A stretch of DNA of 64,000 bases from Kribbella soli (GTDB lineage: Bacteria; Actinomycetota; Actinomycetes; Propionibacteriales; Kribbellaceae), in the NCBI RefSeq assembly GCF_004331345.1, contig NZ_SJJZ01000005.1:62001-126000 (forward strand). Reading direction: 5' to 3'. Numbering within the stretch: the stretch's first letter is position 1; each line of letters starts with the position of its first letter. The notes below the pieces were generated by a model, which was not told the origin of the DNA, did no database searches, and saw only the letters and a list, made by a program, of their open reading frames with translations. A program made the position numbers and the translations under genes. Below, one piece after another: positions 34,391-43,083 of this stretch.

Positions 34391-34624
34391 TCAGGCTTCG
34401 TGATCGCCGCTGTGCTCGTCAGACAGGATCTTCCCGTCGTGCCGCACAGTGCTGATCCGGACGCTGCCGTCGTGGAACTCGTGCCGCATCTGCCGGCACC
34501 CACAGGCAAACACCTTGTCGTCGAGCCGGAAGCCCTCGAAGTCGTCTTCCTGGCTCCGGTCGGCATCTCCGAGCCGCCCACAGGGCGCCCGTTCCCCAGT
34601 GAGATGCGTCTTGGTCCCCGTCAT
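34391..34624 (-). CDS. 77-aa protein of unknown function heading the frd operon
   Basis: Start ATG 34624 has a strong GGAGGTGGG site, and the stop lies 2 bases before frdA, so it is the first gene of the frd operon. The short soluble protein has two basic-acidic halves and a metal-site-like cluster FACGCRQMRHEFHDG (CxC plus two His), followed by VRISTVRHDGKIL. No known domain is recognised. A role as a small metal- or redox-related partner of the fumarate reductase is conceivable, but this is inference from position only. Confidence 0.8.
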   Translation of the reverse strand: MTGTKTHLTGERAPCGRLGDADRSQEDDFEGFRLDDKVFACGCRQMRHEFHDGSVRISTVRHDGKILSDEHSGDHEA

Positions 34625-34653
34625 TCACCCACCTCCTCGCCCTCCGAGGTGTT

Positions 34654-34669
34654 CGTGACTTACATCACA
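34654..34669. promoter_or_regulatory. CRP/FNR-like binding site upstream of frd operon
   Basis: On the minus strand TGTGATGTAAGTCACG matches the CRP/FNR-family consensus TGTGA-N6-TCACA at 9 of 10 specified bases. It lies 30 bases upstream of the first frd-operon start and 40 bases after the zwf stop. A cAMP- or redox-responsive CRP/FNR-family factor probably controls frd here. Confidence 0.65.
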
Positions 34670-34708
34670 CCCTCGATAGTGCGCCTCGGTCGACGGGACG
34701 GCAATGGG

Positions 34709-36205
34709 TTACTGCTTGGCCTGCCGCCACTCGCGTTCGAAGGGCAGCCGCCAGGCGCGCGGGGCGATCAGCTGGTGGATCGCGTTCGGTCCCCAGGTGC
34801 CGGGCTGGTACGGCTTGACCGGCGGCGGGTCCTCGAGCAGCGGCGCGGACCGGTCCCACAGCGACTCGATGCCCTCGGCCGTCGTGAACAGCGTGTGGTC
34901 CCCGCGCATCGCGTCCAGGATCAGCCGCTCGTACGCCTCCAGTACGTCGCCCGCGCTCCCGGTCTCCTGGGTGGAGAACTGCATCGACAGCTTCTCCAGC
35001 CGCATCCCCGGACCGGGCCGCTTGCCGTAGAAGGAGAGCGACACCCGCGACGAGTCGGCCAGGTCGAAGGTCAGGTGGTCCGGTCCCTCCGAGCCGACGC
35101 CGGAGCCGGACGGGAACATCGTCTTCGGCGCCTCCTTGAAGGCGATCGAGATGATCCGCTGGCCCTCGGCCATCTTCTTGCCGGTGCGCAGGTAGAACGG
35201 CACGCCGGCCCAGCGCCAGTTGTCGATCTCCACCTTCAGCGCGATGAACGTCTCGGTGTCCGAGTCCGGCGCGACGCCCACCTCGCCGCGGTAACCGGAG
35301 TACTGCCCGCGGACCACGTCACCCGGGTTGATCGGCAGCATCGACCGGAAGACCTTGTTCTTCTCCTCCGAGATCGCCCGCGGCTCCAGGGCGGTCGGCG
35401 GCTCCATCGCGACGAACGACATCACCTGCATCAGGTGCGTGACGACCATGTCCTTGAACGCGCCGGTCGGCTCGTAGAAGGTGGCGCGCTGGTCCAGGCC
35501 GAGCGACTCCGGGATGTCGATCTGCACGTGGTCGATGAAGTTCCGGTTCCAGATCGGCTCGAACAGGCCGTTCGCGAACCGGAACGCGAGGATGTTCAGA
35601 GCGGCTTCCTTGCCGAGGAAGTGGTCGATCCGGAAGATCTGCGACTCGTCGAACGTCTCGTGGACGAAGTCGTTCAGATCGATCGCGGTCGCGAGGTCGT
35701 CGCCGAACGGCTTCTCCATCACCACCCGGGCGCGTTCGACCAGGCCTGCGTCGCGGAGCATCGCGATCACTGCCTGCGCCGCCTTCGGGGGCACCGACAG
35801 GTAGTGCAGCCGACGGGCGTCCGGGCCGAGCAGCTCCTCGGCGGCCTTTACCGCGGACGCCAGCGCGTCCGGCCCGGCGGTCACCGGCACGTACTCGAGG
35901 CGGTCGGCGAACTGCGCCCACTCCTCGTCGCTCATCTTGTGGGTGCCGAACGTCTCGACCGCCTTCCGCGCGCGCTCGCGGAACTCGTCGCTGGTCAGGT
36001 CCTCGGTGGCGGTCCCGATGACCCGGACGTCCGGTGTGAACTTGGACTGCTGCAGGTACGCCAGACCGGGCAGCAGCTTGCGCTTGGCGAGGTCGCCGGT
36101 GGCCCCGAACAGCACGATCACATGCGGCGCCAGCGGCTCCGGATCCCGCCGTGACGGCCGCGATCCGGGCGCCGGATACGCAATAGTCTGAGTACGGTCA
36201 GGCAT
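34709..36205 (-). CDS. zwf: Glucose-6-phosphate 1-dehydrogenase
   Basis: A 498-residue enzyme converting glucose 6-phosphate to 6-phosphogluconolactone with NADP+, the entry to the pentose phosphate pathway. Seen: VIVLFGATGDLAKRKLLPGLAYL (nucleotide loop), RVVMEKPFGDDLATA, the active-site signature RIDHFLGKEAALNI, and FYLRTGKKM. Length is normal. It is not in the usual tkt-tal-zwf-opcA group, so it may be a second copy. It reads toward the frd operon, with 84 bases between. Confidence 0.95.
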   Translation of the reverse strand: MPDRTQTIAYPAPGSRPSRRDPEPLAPHVIVLFGATGDLAKRKLLPGLAYLQQSKFTPDVRVIGTATEDLTSDEFRERARKAVETFGTHKMSDEEWAQFADRLEYVPVTAGPDALASAVKAAEELLGPDARRLHYLSVPPKAAQAVIAMLRDAGLVERARVVMEKPFGDDLATAIDLNDFVHETFDESQIFRIDHFLGKEAALNILAFRFANGLFEPIWNRNFIDHVQIDIPESLGLDQRATFYEPTGAFKDMVVTHLMQVMSFVAMEPPTALEPRAISEEKNKVFRSMLPINPGDVVRGQYSGYRGEVGVAPDSDTETFIALKVEIDNWRWAGVPFYLRTGKKMAEGQRIISIAFKEAPKTMFPSGSGVGSEGPDHLTFDLADSSRVSLSFYGKRPGPGMRLEKLSMQFSTQETGSAGDVLEAYERLILDAMRGDHTLFTTAEGIESLWDRSAPLLEDPPPVKPYQPGTWGPNAIHQLIAPRAWRLPFEREWRQAKQ

Positions 36206-36274
36206 TCAGTCCTCCCGAGGACGCCACCGGAGCCAACCCTTCGAAGTCTAGGTGCCCCCGGTGACGCTCAGGCG

Positions 36275-36652
36275 TCAGGCTGATTGCCAGAGACCGAGAA
36301 TGTTGCCCTCCGGATCCTTGAAGTACGCCGCGTAGCCCATGTCGCCGACCGGCAGCTTCTCGCCGACCCGTTCGCCGCCGAGGCTCTCGATCGTCTTCCA
36401 GGCCGCGTCGATGTCCGGTACGTCGACGGTCAGAATCGGCCCTTTGAGATCGTCGGTGCGCTGGAACATCCCGCCGTTGATGAAGCCCGGCTCGGCCGGC
36501 ATGGACTGCTCGTTCACCGGTCCGGTCGACGCCATCGTGTAGTCCATGCCGGGCATCTCCATCAGGTTCCACCCGAACGCCTCGCGGTAGAACCCCCGCG
36601 CCCGGTCCCCGTCGTCGTACGGCACCTCGAAGTGCACGATCCGCCCTGTCAT
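36275..36652 (-). CDS. VOC (glyoxalase/bleomycin resistance fold) protein
   Basis: A 125-residue two-module VOC protein: IVHFEVPYDDGDRARGFYREAFGWNLMEM at the N-terminus and ILTVDVPDIDAAWKTIESLGGERVGEK...GYAAYFKDPEGNILGLWQ at the C-terminus. His8, Glu-type positions and the FKDPEGNxxGLW end are standard. Metal-dependent lyase or dioxygenase chemistry or ligand sequestration are possible; the substrate is unknown. A 6-bp hairpin (TGACGC-CTGA-GCGTCA) overlaps its stop codon. Confidence 0.9.
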   Translation of the reverse strand: MTGRIVHFEVPYDDGDRARGFYREAFGWNLMEMPGMDYTMASTGPVNEQSMPAEPGFINGGMFQRTDDLKGPILTVDVPDIDAAWKTIESLGGERVGEKLPVGDMGYAAYFKDPEGNILGLWQSA

Positions 36653-36697
36653 CGCAGCCCCTCCCGTTGGTACGCCACTAGGGTCCCGACGCTAGAC

Positions 36698-36714
36698 CCG
36701 GTACGCCGTACCGG
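36698..36714. promoter_or_regulatory. Perfect 17-bp palindrome between pepE and VOC gene
   Basis: CCGGTACG-C-CGTACCGG is perfectly symmetric, lying 12 bases beyond the pepE stop and 45 bases upstream of the VOC start (both genes minus strand). It could be an operator for the VOC gene; the centre is too short for a good terminator loop. Confidence 0.4.
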
Positions 36715-36726
36715 CCAGGGCTTGCA

Positions 36727-37440
36727 CTACACGTCGTACGCCGCGGTGATCTTCAGCAGTTCGGACAAGTCGCTGCCGGACGCGATCTCTTCCGGAGCGG
36801 TGCCGCGCCGGAAGAGGCGGGCGCCGGCCGGGATGCCGTCGAGGGTGAGCGTGTCCGCGTGCCGCCGCAGCCACGTCCCTTCCCGCAGACCGAGCACGGG
36901 TACGTCGTTCTCCTCGAGGAACTCGGTGATCCGCAGCTCGCGCGTCTCGCCCTGGTGCGTGGACTCCGGGTCCGGATCGAGGTAGTGCGGGTTGAGCTGG
37001 AACGGCACCAGCCCGAGCGTCTCGAACGACGGCGGCTGCACGATCGGCATGTCGTTGCTGGTCCGCAACGAGGGGCCCGCCAGATTCGTCCCCGCACTCG
37101 ACCCGAGGTACGGCGTCCCGTTGCGGACGCGATCGCGGATCACGTCCAGCTGTCCACTCACCTGCAACGCCTTCACCAGCCGGAAGGTGTTCCCGCCGCC
37201 GACGAAGATCGCGGCCGCCGACCCGAGTACCCCGGGATCGGTGTGGGCGCCGACAACCGACACCCCGATCGGTTCCAGGGCGGACCGGACCTTTGCGGTG
37301 TAGCCGTCGTGGTCGGCGAGCGCGTACGGCACGAACACCACCTCGCGGACGTCGCGCAGGATGTCGCGCACGGCGTCCAGGGCGTGCTCGAGGAACGGCC
37401 GGCCGTGGGTGGCGGAGTTCGAGAGCAGGAGCAGTTCCAC
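36727..37440 (-). CDS. pepE: Peptidase E (alpha-aspartyl dipeptidase)
   Basis: A 237-residue serine peptidase of family S51 from GTG 37440 (VELLLLSNSATHGRPFLEHALDAV). The nucleophile is Ser115 in YLGSSAGTNL; VGGGNTFRL and LNPHYLDPD are family motifs and supply the active-site environment. PepE hydrolyses dipeptides with N-terminal Asp in the cytoplasm. It lies 17 bases downstream of iclR on the same strand and beside the divergent peptide-uptake operon, which suggests it is part of the same catabolic scheme. Confidence 0.92.
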   Translation of the reverse strand: MELLLLSNSATHGRPFLEHALDAVRDILRDVREVVFVPYALADHDGYTAKVRSALEPIGVSVVGAHTDPGVLGSAAAIFVGGGNTFRLVKALQVSGQLDVIRDRVRNGTPYLGSSAGTNLAGPSLRTSNDMPIVQPPSFETLGLVPFQLNPHYLDPDPESTHQGETRELRITEFLEENDVPVLGLREGTWLRRHADTLTLDGIPAGARLFRRGTAPEEIASGSDLSELLKITAAYDV

Positions 37441-37457
37441 AAGATCCCCAATACTGT

Positions 37458-38264
37458 TCAGCGACGGCGAGTGCGGGCCGCCGGCGTACGGTGCGCGAGC
37501 AGGTTGCTCAGTTCTTCGGTTGCCTCCAGCAACCGTGGGACGTGGTCCCGGATGTCGCCGGGCAGCTCCTCGAACTTGCCCTCGACCACGGTCAGCGAGC
37601 CGATCGGGCGGCGGCCGAGCCGGACGGGCGCCGCGATCGCGCGGGTCGCGGCGTCGTACTCGCCGTCCGAGAACGCCCAGCCGGTCTGCACGGTGTCCTC
37701 GAAGACCCGCTCCAGTGCGGCCTCGTCGACCTCGGTGAGATCGGTGAACCGCGCGAACGGCCGCCCGGACAGCAGCGCGCGGCGTTCGTTGCGGTCCAGG
37801 AAGGCGAAGTACGCACGGGAGGTCGCGCCGGCGTGTGCCGGGTACAGGTCACCGACCAGCGGATGACTGCGCAGCGGACCGCCGCCGCCGTCGACGGCCG
37901 CGATGCAGCGCACGTGGAAACCGTCCGGGATGGTGAAGGTCGCGGTCCGCTCGGTGTCCTGGGCCAGCCGCTCGAGCACCGCATCGGCGAGAGCGGCCAG
38001 CCCGCCGGTGCGCTCCCACAGTGCGGCCATCCGCCACATCGTCGGGCCGAGGCTGTACCGGCGGCTGATCGGGTCCGGGCGGAGGAATCCGCGGAACGCG
38101 AGCGCCGCGAGCAGTCGCTGGGCCGACGACTTGTCGATCCCGAGCTCGTCGGCGAGCTCCATCACACCCCAGTCGCGGCGCTGCTCGGAGAACGAGATCA
38201 GGACCTGCAGCGCCCGGTCGACGGTCTGCAGCGGTGACCGTACGTCGTCATCCAGAGAATTCAC
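37458..38264 (-). CDS. IclR family transcriptional regulator
   Basis: A 268-residue regulator. The N-terminal winged helix is LQTVDRALQVLISFSEQRRDWGVMELADELGIDKSSAQRLLAALAFRGFLRPD; the C-terminal GAF-like effector domain includes HPLVGDLYPAHAGATSRAYFAFL and AIAAPVRLGRRPIGSLTVV. It is divergent from the peptide transport operon starting at 38363, with a long inverted repeat between, so it very probably controls that operon and pepE. Confidence 0.94.
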   Translation of the reverse strand: MNSLDDDVRSPLQTVDRALQVLISFSEQRRDWGVMELADELGIDKSSAQRLLAALAFRGFLRPDPISRRYSLGPTMWRMAALWERTGGLAALADAVLERLAQDTERTATFTIPDGFHVRCIAAVDGGGGPLRSHPLVGDLYPAHAGATSRAYFAFLDRNERRALLSGRPFARFTDLTEVDEAALERVFEDTVQTGWAFSDGEYDAATRAIAAPVRLGRRPIGSLTVVEGKFEELPGDIRDHVPRLLEATEELSNLLAHRTPAARTRRR

Positions 38265-38279
38265 GGTGAGAACGGTAGC

Positions 38280-38329
38280 GCAACGACCCGATTATCGAAT
38301 TGGTCTCTCATATAACGGGAAGTCGTTGC
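38280..38329. promoter_or_regulatory. Divergent promoter region with inverted repeat, probable IclR operator
   Basis: GCAACGAC (38280-38287) and GTCGTTGC (38322-38329) are perfect mirror arms; the symmetry extends inward as CCG-x-TTAT against ATAA-CGGG. TATAAC at 38311-38316 in the AT-rich centre could be the -10 element of the peptide operon. Position between iclR and its divergent operon supports an IclR operator. Confidence 0.6.
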
Positions 38330-38362
38330 AGATGTCGCGCCCTCTCCTCGAATCTCTTCCGC

Positions 38363-39370
38363 ATGAACCTCGTCCTGCGCCGCGTGGCCGCGATGCTGCC
38401 CGCGCTGATCGGCGTCGTGGTGTGCATCTTCGTGCTCACCCGGGTGCTGCCCGGCGATCCGGCCCGGACGCTGGCCGGCGACCAGGCGGACCCGAGCGTG
38501 GTGGCGAAGATCCGCACCGACATGGGCCTCGACCAGCCGCTGCACCTCCAGCTGGTCCGGTACTTCGCGGACCTCCTGCACGGCAACCTCGGTTTCGCCT
38601 GGCACACCGGTCACAGCGTGGCCTCCGACTTCGCGTCCCGGCTGCCCGCGACCGTGGAGCTCGCGCTGGTGGCACTCCTGATCGCGTTGGTGGCCGGCGT
38701 CCCGCTCGGGGTGATCAGTGCGACGCGTCGCGACCGCCCGGTCGACCACGCCGGCCGGGTGTTCTCGCTGCTCGGTGCGTCGATGCCGCTGTTCTGGCTC
38801 GGCCTGATGGTGATCGTCGTCTTCTACAACAAGCTCGGCTGGGCGCCGGCACCACTCGGCCGGGTCGCCGAGGGCATCAACCCGCCGACCGGCATCACCG
38901 GTCTCTACCTGGTCGACTCGCTGCTCACCGGCGACTTCGTGGCGTTCCGCTCGGCGCTGTCCCACATCATCTGGCCGGCGCTCTGCCTGGCGACCGGCAG
39001 TACGGCGATCATCGCGCGGATGACCCGGTCCGCGATGCTCGAGGTGATCGGTCAGGACTACGTCCGGACGGCGGTCTCCAAAGGCCTCAAGCCGTCGGTC
39101 GTGACCCTCAAACACGCGCTGTGGAACGCCGCTCCGGTGATCGTCACGATCTCCGGCCTGCAGTTCGGCCAGCTGATGGGCGGCGCGGTCATCACCGAGA
39201 CGGTCTTCACCTGGCCCGGCATCGGCTCGTACGTCGTGCAGTCCGTGCTGGCCACCGACTACGCGCCGGTCCAGGCGTTCACGCTGGTCGCCGCAGTCGT
39301 CTACCTGGCGGCGAACCTCGTCGTCGACCTCGTCAACGCCCGCCTGGACCCGAGGATCGCCGATGCCTGA
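38363..39370 (+). CDS. Peptide ABC transporter permease (DppB type)
   Basis: A 335-residue inner-membrane permease from ATG 38363 (MNLVLRRVAAMLPALIGVVVCIFVLTRVLPGDPARTLAG). Six helices; the GDPxR motif after TM1 and the EAA loop (TRSAMLEVIGQDYVRTAVSKGL) that contacts the ATPase are present. It is the first gene of the operon. No Shine-Dalgarno sequence is seen, so the transcript may be leaderless or start close to the ATG. The 3' end overlaps the second permease by 8 bases. Confidence 0.95.
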   Translation: MNLVLRRVAAMLPALIGVVVCIFVLTRVLPGDPARTLAGDQADPSVVAKIRTDMGLDQPLHLQLVRYFADLLHGNLGFAWHTGHSVASDFASRLPATVELALVALLIALVAGVPLGVISATRRDRPVDHAGRVFSLLGASMPLFWLGLMVIVVFYNKLGWAPAPLGRVAEGINPPTGITGLYLVDSLLTGDFVAFRSALSHIIWPALCLATGSTAIIARMTRSAMLEVIGQDYVRTAVSKGLKPSVVTLKHALWNAAPVIVTISGLQFGQLMGGAVITETVFTWPGIGSYVVQSVLATDYAPVQAFTLVAAVVYLAANLVVDLVNARLDPRIADA

Positions 39371-40238
39371 CACCGCCCTGCAGACCGCGCCCGCTGCCCG
39401 CCCGACCACTACTCTGCGGCTGTTGCTCCGCAACCGTCTCGCGGTTGTCGGCCTCGTCTTCATCGCGTTGTGGACGCTCGGCGCACTCCTGTCCGGCCTC
39501 TCTCCGTACGGCGCGACGCAGCCCGGCGCGGGCGCTCTGCTCCAGGGGCCGTCACTCGCGCACCCGTTCGGCACCGACAACTTCGGGCGTGACCTGCTCA
39601 CCCGGGTGCTGGCCGGCGGCCGCATCTCGTTGTGGACCGGACTGATCGCGATCGCGATCTCGCTGCTGATCGGCGTACCGCTGGGCGCCTTCGCCGGCTT
39701 CGTCCGTGGTCGCGCCGGCGGTCTCGTGATGCGGTTGATGGACATGCTGCTGGCGTTCCCGTCGCTGGTGCTCGCGATGGCGATCGCGGCCGCGCTCGGT
39801 CCCGGCATGGTCAGCGCGATGGTTGCCGTGGGCATCGTCGGGATCCCGGAGTTCGCCCGGATCGTGCACGGTCAGGTGCTGTCGTTGCGGGAGCGCGACT
39901 TCGTCGAGGCCGGGCACGCGATCGGCCTGCCGGGGAGCAGCATCCTGATCCGGCACATCGTGCCGAACGCACTGGCCCCGATCCTGGTCCGGGCCACGCT
40001 CGGCATGGGCTACGCCATTCTCACCGCCGCCTCGCTGAGCTTCATCGGTCTCGGCGCCCAGCCGCCCGACCCGGAGTGGGGCGTGCTGATCTCGGACGGC
40101 CGCGGCTACATCATCAGCGGCGAGTGGTGGATGACCACGTTCCCCGGCCTGGCGATCGCGACCTCGATCCTCGGCTTCAACCTGCTCGGCGACGGCCTCC
40201 GGGACGTCCTCGACCCGCGCCTGCGGACCAGCAAATGA
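39363..40238 (+). CDS. Peptide ABC transporter permease (DppC type)
   Basis: A 291-residue partner permease. N-terminal OppC_N segment (LLLRNRLAVVGLVFIALWTLGALLSGLSPY), the HPFGTDNFGRDLLTRVLAGGRISL entry motif and the EAA loop (REDxVEAGHAIGLPGSSILIRHIVPNALAPI) are typical. It pairs with DppB in the membrane. The binding protein follows 14 bases later with its own AAGGAG. Confidence 0.95.
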   Translation: MPDTALQTAPAARPTTTLRLLLRNRLAVVGLVFIALWTLGALLSGLSPYGATQPGAGALLQGPSLAHPFGTDNFGRDLLTRVLAGGRISLWTGLIAIAISLLIGVPLGAFAGFVRGRAGGLVMRLMDMLLAFPSLVLAMAIAAALGPGMVSAMVAVGIVGIPEFARIVHGQVLSLRERDFVEAGHAIGLPGSSILIRHIVPNALAPILVRATLGMGYAILTAASLSFIGLGAQPPDPEWGVLISDGRGYIISGEWWMTTFPGLAIATSILGFNLLGDGLRDVLDPRLRTSK

Positions 40239-40252
40239 CAAAGGAGACCCGC

Positions 40253-41821
40253 ATGAAGCGGACAGTTCTCGCCCTCGCCGCGGCGGCGGCCCTCGCGGTT
40301 TCCGGCTGTGCCGCGAACGCGAACAGCAACAGCGGCGCGCAGGAGGACGCCGGCGACACCCTGGTCGCGGCGTACTCCGAAGGCGGTAAGACCCTCGACC
40401 CGGCCGAGGCGAACGACGTCACCTCGGACACCTTCGTGGTGGCGGCGTACGACCAGCTCGTCACCTACGCCCGGACCGAGGACGGCGGCAAGCCGAAGGC
40501 GAAGACCGACCAGATCGTGCCGATGCTGGCCGAGTCCTGGAAGGCGAGTGCGAACAACACGTCGTACACCTTCAAGCTGCGGGCCGACGCGAAGTTCCAG
40601 GACGGGGCGCCGGTCACGGCGGACGCGGTGGTGAAGTCGTTCGACCACATCAAGGCGTCCAGCTCGGCGAGCTTCCTCTACAAGATGGCCGGCATCGCCA
40701 AGGTCACCAAGGTCGATGAGCAGAACGTGAAGATCGATCTGACCGCGCCGAACCACCTGTTCCTGCAGATCCTGCCGATGTACTCGTTCTCGATCATCGA
40801 CATGGACAAGGTGACGCAGAACGGCGGCCCCAAGTGGCTGGCCACGAACACGGCCGGTTCGGGCCCGTACAAGATCACCAAGTGGGACCCGTCGACCGAG
40901 GCGTCGATGGCCCGCAACGACACGTACTGGGGCGACAAGCCCAAGCTGCGTCAGGTGGACGTGAAGTTCATCGCCGAGGCGTCGAACCGGGTCCAGCTGC
41001 TCAAGAAGGGTGAGGTCGGCCTCGCTCTCGAGGTGCCGCCGAAGGACGTGCAGTCGCTGAAGGCGGCCGACGGCGTGATGATCGACTCGCGGGCCGGCAA
41101 CAAGATCCTGTTCTTCGCGATGAACAACAAGATCAAGCCGTTCGACGACCCGCGGGTCCGGCAGGCGGTGTCGTACGCGATCCCGTACGACAAGCTGCTG
41201 AACGACGTGATGAAGGGTCAGGCGTCCCCGATGAAGTCGTCGGTGGCCAGCTCCACGCCGGGCTTCAGCGACGCCGGCTACACCTACACCCACGACCTCG
41301 ACAAGGCCCGCGCGCTGCTGGCCCAGGCCGGTCTGCCGCAGGGCTTCAGCTTCGACTTCACGCTCGGATCCGGCTTCGACGACTGGAACGACGACGCGGT
41401 GCTGATCCAGGCCGAGCTGGCCAAGATCGGCGTGAAGATGAACATCAAGAAGATGGCGCGGCCGCAGTTCCTGGAGGCGCTGGAGACCAAGAAGGTCCAG
41501 TCTTACATCACCCGCTGGACCTCGTTCGTCAACGACCCCGGCTACCACCTCGGCCTGCTGCTCACCAGCCAGGGCTCGAGCAACTACGCCAACTTCTCCG
41601 ACCCGGTGGTGGACCGCGCCTGGCAGCAGGCGTCGACCGAGCCGGACGTTGCCAAGCGCAACAAGCTGTACGGCGCCGCGCAGCAGGAGATCAACACCAA
41701 GGCGCCGTGGGCGTACCTGTACGAGTACAACATCGTGGTCGCGCACCGCGCCGGCCTCGACGGCTACACGTCGTACCCCGACGGCATCGTCCGTTTCTTC
41801 CAGCTGAGCGTGACCAAGTGA
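40253..41821 (+). CDS. Peptide ABC transporter substrate-binding lipoprotein
   Basis: A 522-residue family 5 binding protein from ATG 40253 (AAGGAG upstream). The lipobox VSGC puts the lipid on Cys19, anchoring the mature protein outside the membrane. SBP_bac_5 landmarks: LVAAYSEGGKTLDPAEANDV, IVPMLAESWKASANNTSYTFKLRADAKFQDGAPVTADAVVKSFDHI and WLATNTAGSGPYKITKWDP. It selects the ligand (di/oligopeptide or related compound). The stop overlaps the peptidase start (GTGA). Confidence 0.95.
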   Translation: MKRTVLALAAAAALAVSGCAANANSNSGAQEDAGDTLVAAYSEGGKTLDPAEANDVTSDTFVVAAYDQLVTYARTEDGGKPKAKTDQIVPMLAESWKASANNTSYTFKLRADAKFQDGAPVTADAVVKSFDHIKASSSASFLYKMAGIAKVTKVDEQNVKIDLTAPNHLFLQILPMYSFSIIDMDKVTQNGGPKWLATNTAGSGPYKITKWDPSTEASMARNDTYWGDKPKLRQVDVKFIAEASNRVQLLKKGEVGLALEVPPKDVQSLKAADGVMIDSRAGNKILFFAMNNKIKPFDDPRVRQAVSYAIPYDKLLNDVMKGQASPMKSSVASSTPGFSDAGYTYTHDLDKARALLAQAGLPQGFSFDFTLGSGFDDWNDDAVLIQAELAKIGVKMNIKKMARPQFLEALETKKVQSYITRWTSFVNDPGYHLGLLLTSQGSSNYANFSDPVVDRAWQQASTEPDVAKRNKLYGAAQQEINTKAPWAYLYEYNIVVAHRAGLDGYTSYPDGIVRFFQLSVTK

Positions 41822-43083
41822 GCTGGGAGGAGAAGGTCCTCGCGGAGATCGAGCGGACCGCGGACGACCTGATCGAGCTGGCCGGTGACCTGATCCGGAT
41901 CCCGAGCGAGAACCCGCCGGGGGACTGCACCGAGGTCGGTGAGTTCATCGCCGCCGTCCTGCGGAAGGCGGGTGTCGAGGTGGAGATCCTCGACGCCGGC
42001 CAGGGCCGCCTGAACGTGGTCTCTCACCACGGAGAGCCGGGCGATCGCCATCTCGTGCTCGCCGGCCACTCGGACGTCGTACCGGTCGGTGACGTGAGCC
42101 GCTGGAGCTTCCCGCCGTTCGCCGGTGACGTGGTCGACGGGTACCTGCGCGGCCGCGGCGCCAGCGACATGAAGGCCGGCCTCGCCGGGATCATCCACGC
42201 GTACGTCGTGATGCACCGGCTCGGCGTACCGCTGGGCGGACGGTTGTCGCTCGCCGCGGTACCGGACGAGGAAGCGGGCGGGCCGCTCGGCGCGGACTGG
42301 CTGCTCGACCAGGGCGTGCTGGACGGTGCGACCGGCGCGGTGATCGCGGAGCCGGCCGAGCGGACGCACCCGACGATCGGGCAGAAGGGCAGCAACTGGT
42401 TCCGGCTGACGGTGTCCGGCCGGCCCGGGCACGGAAGCCTGCAGCCGTTGCACGGGACGAACGCGAATCTCCAAGCAGCGAAGGCGATTCTCGCGTTGCA
42501 GTCGCTGTGGGAGATGGTTCCGGATGCGCCGGCCGAGGTACGGGAGCTGATCGCGCGGTCGCAGCTGTTCGCCGAGGAGCGGGAAGGGTACGCACCGGGG
42601 ATCGGTGCGGTGTTCGACCATGTGACGATCAACGTCGGGAAGATCACCGGCGGGTCGGCGACCAACGTGGTTGCGGACAAGTGCGTCGTCGAAATCGATA
42701 CCCGTGTCCCGATCGGACTGAGTCGCGCCCAGGTGCTCCAGCGGGTTGACGAGCTCTTGGCGGAGGCCGGGGTCGAGGCGACCGTGGAGCCGCTCGGGTT
42801 CCGCAGCGAGCCGAACTGGACGCTGCCCGACGACCCGATCGTGGTCGAACTGGTCAATTCACTGCGCGAGCTCACCGGTGAGTCGGCGGAGGGCGTGCTG
42901 CAGTGGGCGTCGTCGGATGCGCGGACGTTCCGCAGTCATGGCATCCCGGTGCTGCAGTACGGGCCGGCCGAGTTGTCCACGATCCATGGCTTCGACGAGC
43001 GGGCACCGGTCGCGGACGTCGTACTGGCTGCGAAGACCTACGCACTGACAACGTTGCGGTACCTCGGAGTTCGTGATGAGTGA
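41818..43083 (+). CDS. M20 family metallopeptidase/deacylase
   Basis: A 421-residue zinc hydrolase of the ArgE/DapE/CPG2 family from GTG 41818. Metal ligands: His in VLAGHSDVVPVGD, Asp in GRGASDMKAG, Glu pair in PDEEAGG; the dimerisation lid begins at QKGSNWFRLTVSGRPGHGSLQP. It removes an acyl group or splits a dipeptide in the cytoplasm. Coupling to the transporter genes on both sides (4-base overlap upstream, 8-base overlap downstream) implies that it acts on the imported compound. Confidence 0.93.
   Translation: MSWEEKVLAEIERTADDLIELAGDLIRIPSENPPGDCTEVGEFIAAVLRKAGVEVEILDAGQGRLNVVSHHGEPGDRHLVLAGHSDVVPVGDVSRWSFPPFAGDVVDGYLRGRGASDMKAGLAGIIHAYVVMHRLGVPLGGRLSLAAVPDEEAGGPLGADWLLDQGVLDGATGAVIAEPAERTHPTIGQKGSNWFRLTVSGRPGHGSLQPLHGTNANLQAAKAILALQSLWEMVPDAPAEVRELIARSQLFAEEREGYAPGIGAVFDHVTINVGKITGGSATNVVADKCVVEIDTRVPIGLSRAQVLQRVDELLAEAGVEATVEPLGFRSEPNWTLPDDPIVVELVNSLRELTGESAEGVLQWASSDARTFRSHGIPVLQYGPAELSTIHGFDERAPVADVVLAAKTYALTTLRYLGVRDE

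Noticed and set aside
36262..36277. Small hairpin TGACGC-CTGA-GCGTCA as terminator of the VOC gene
   Set aside because: The stem contains the stop codon itself and is only 6 bp without a U-run; too weak to list.
40106..41746. Long open frame on the minus strand opposite the peptide-binding lipoprotein
   Set aside because: It is the mirror of a strong family 5 binding protein gene; composition is Arg/His/Val-rich, as expected for antisense frames in GC-rich DNA, with no ribosome site or homology.
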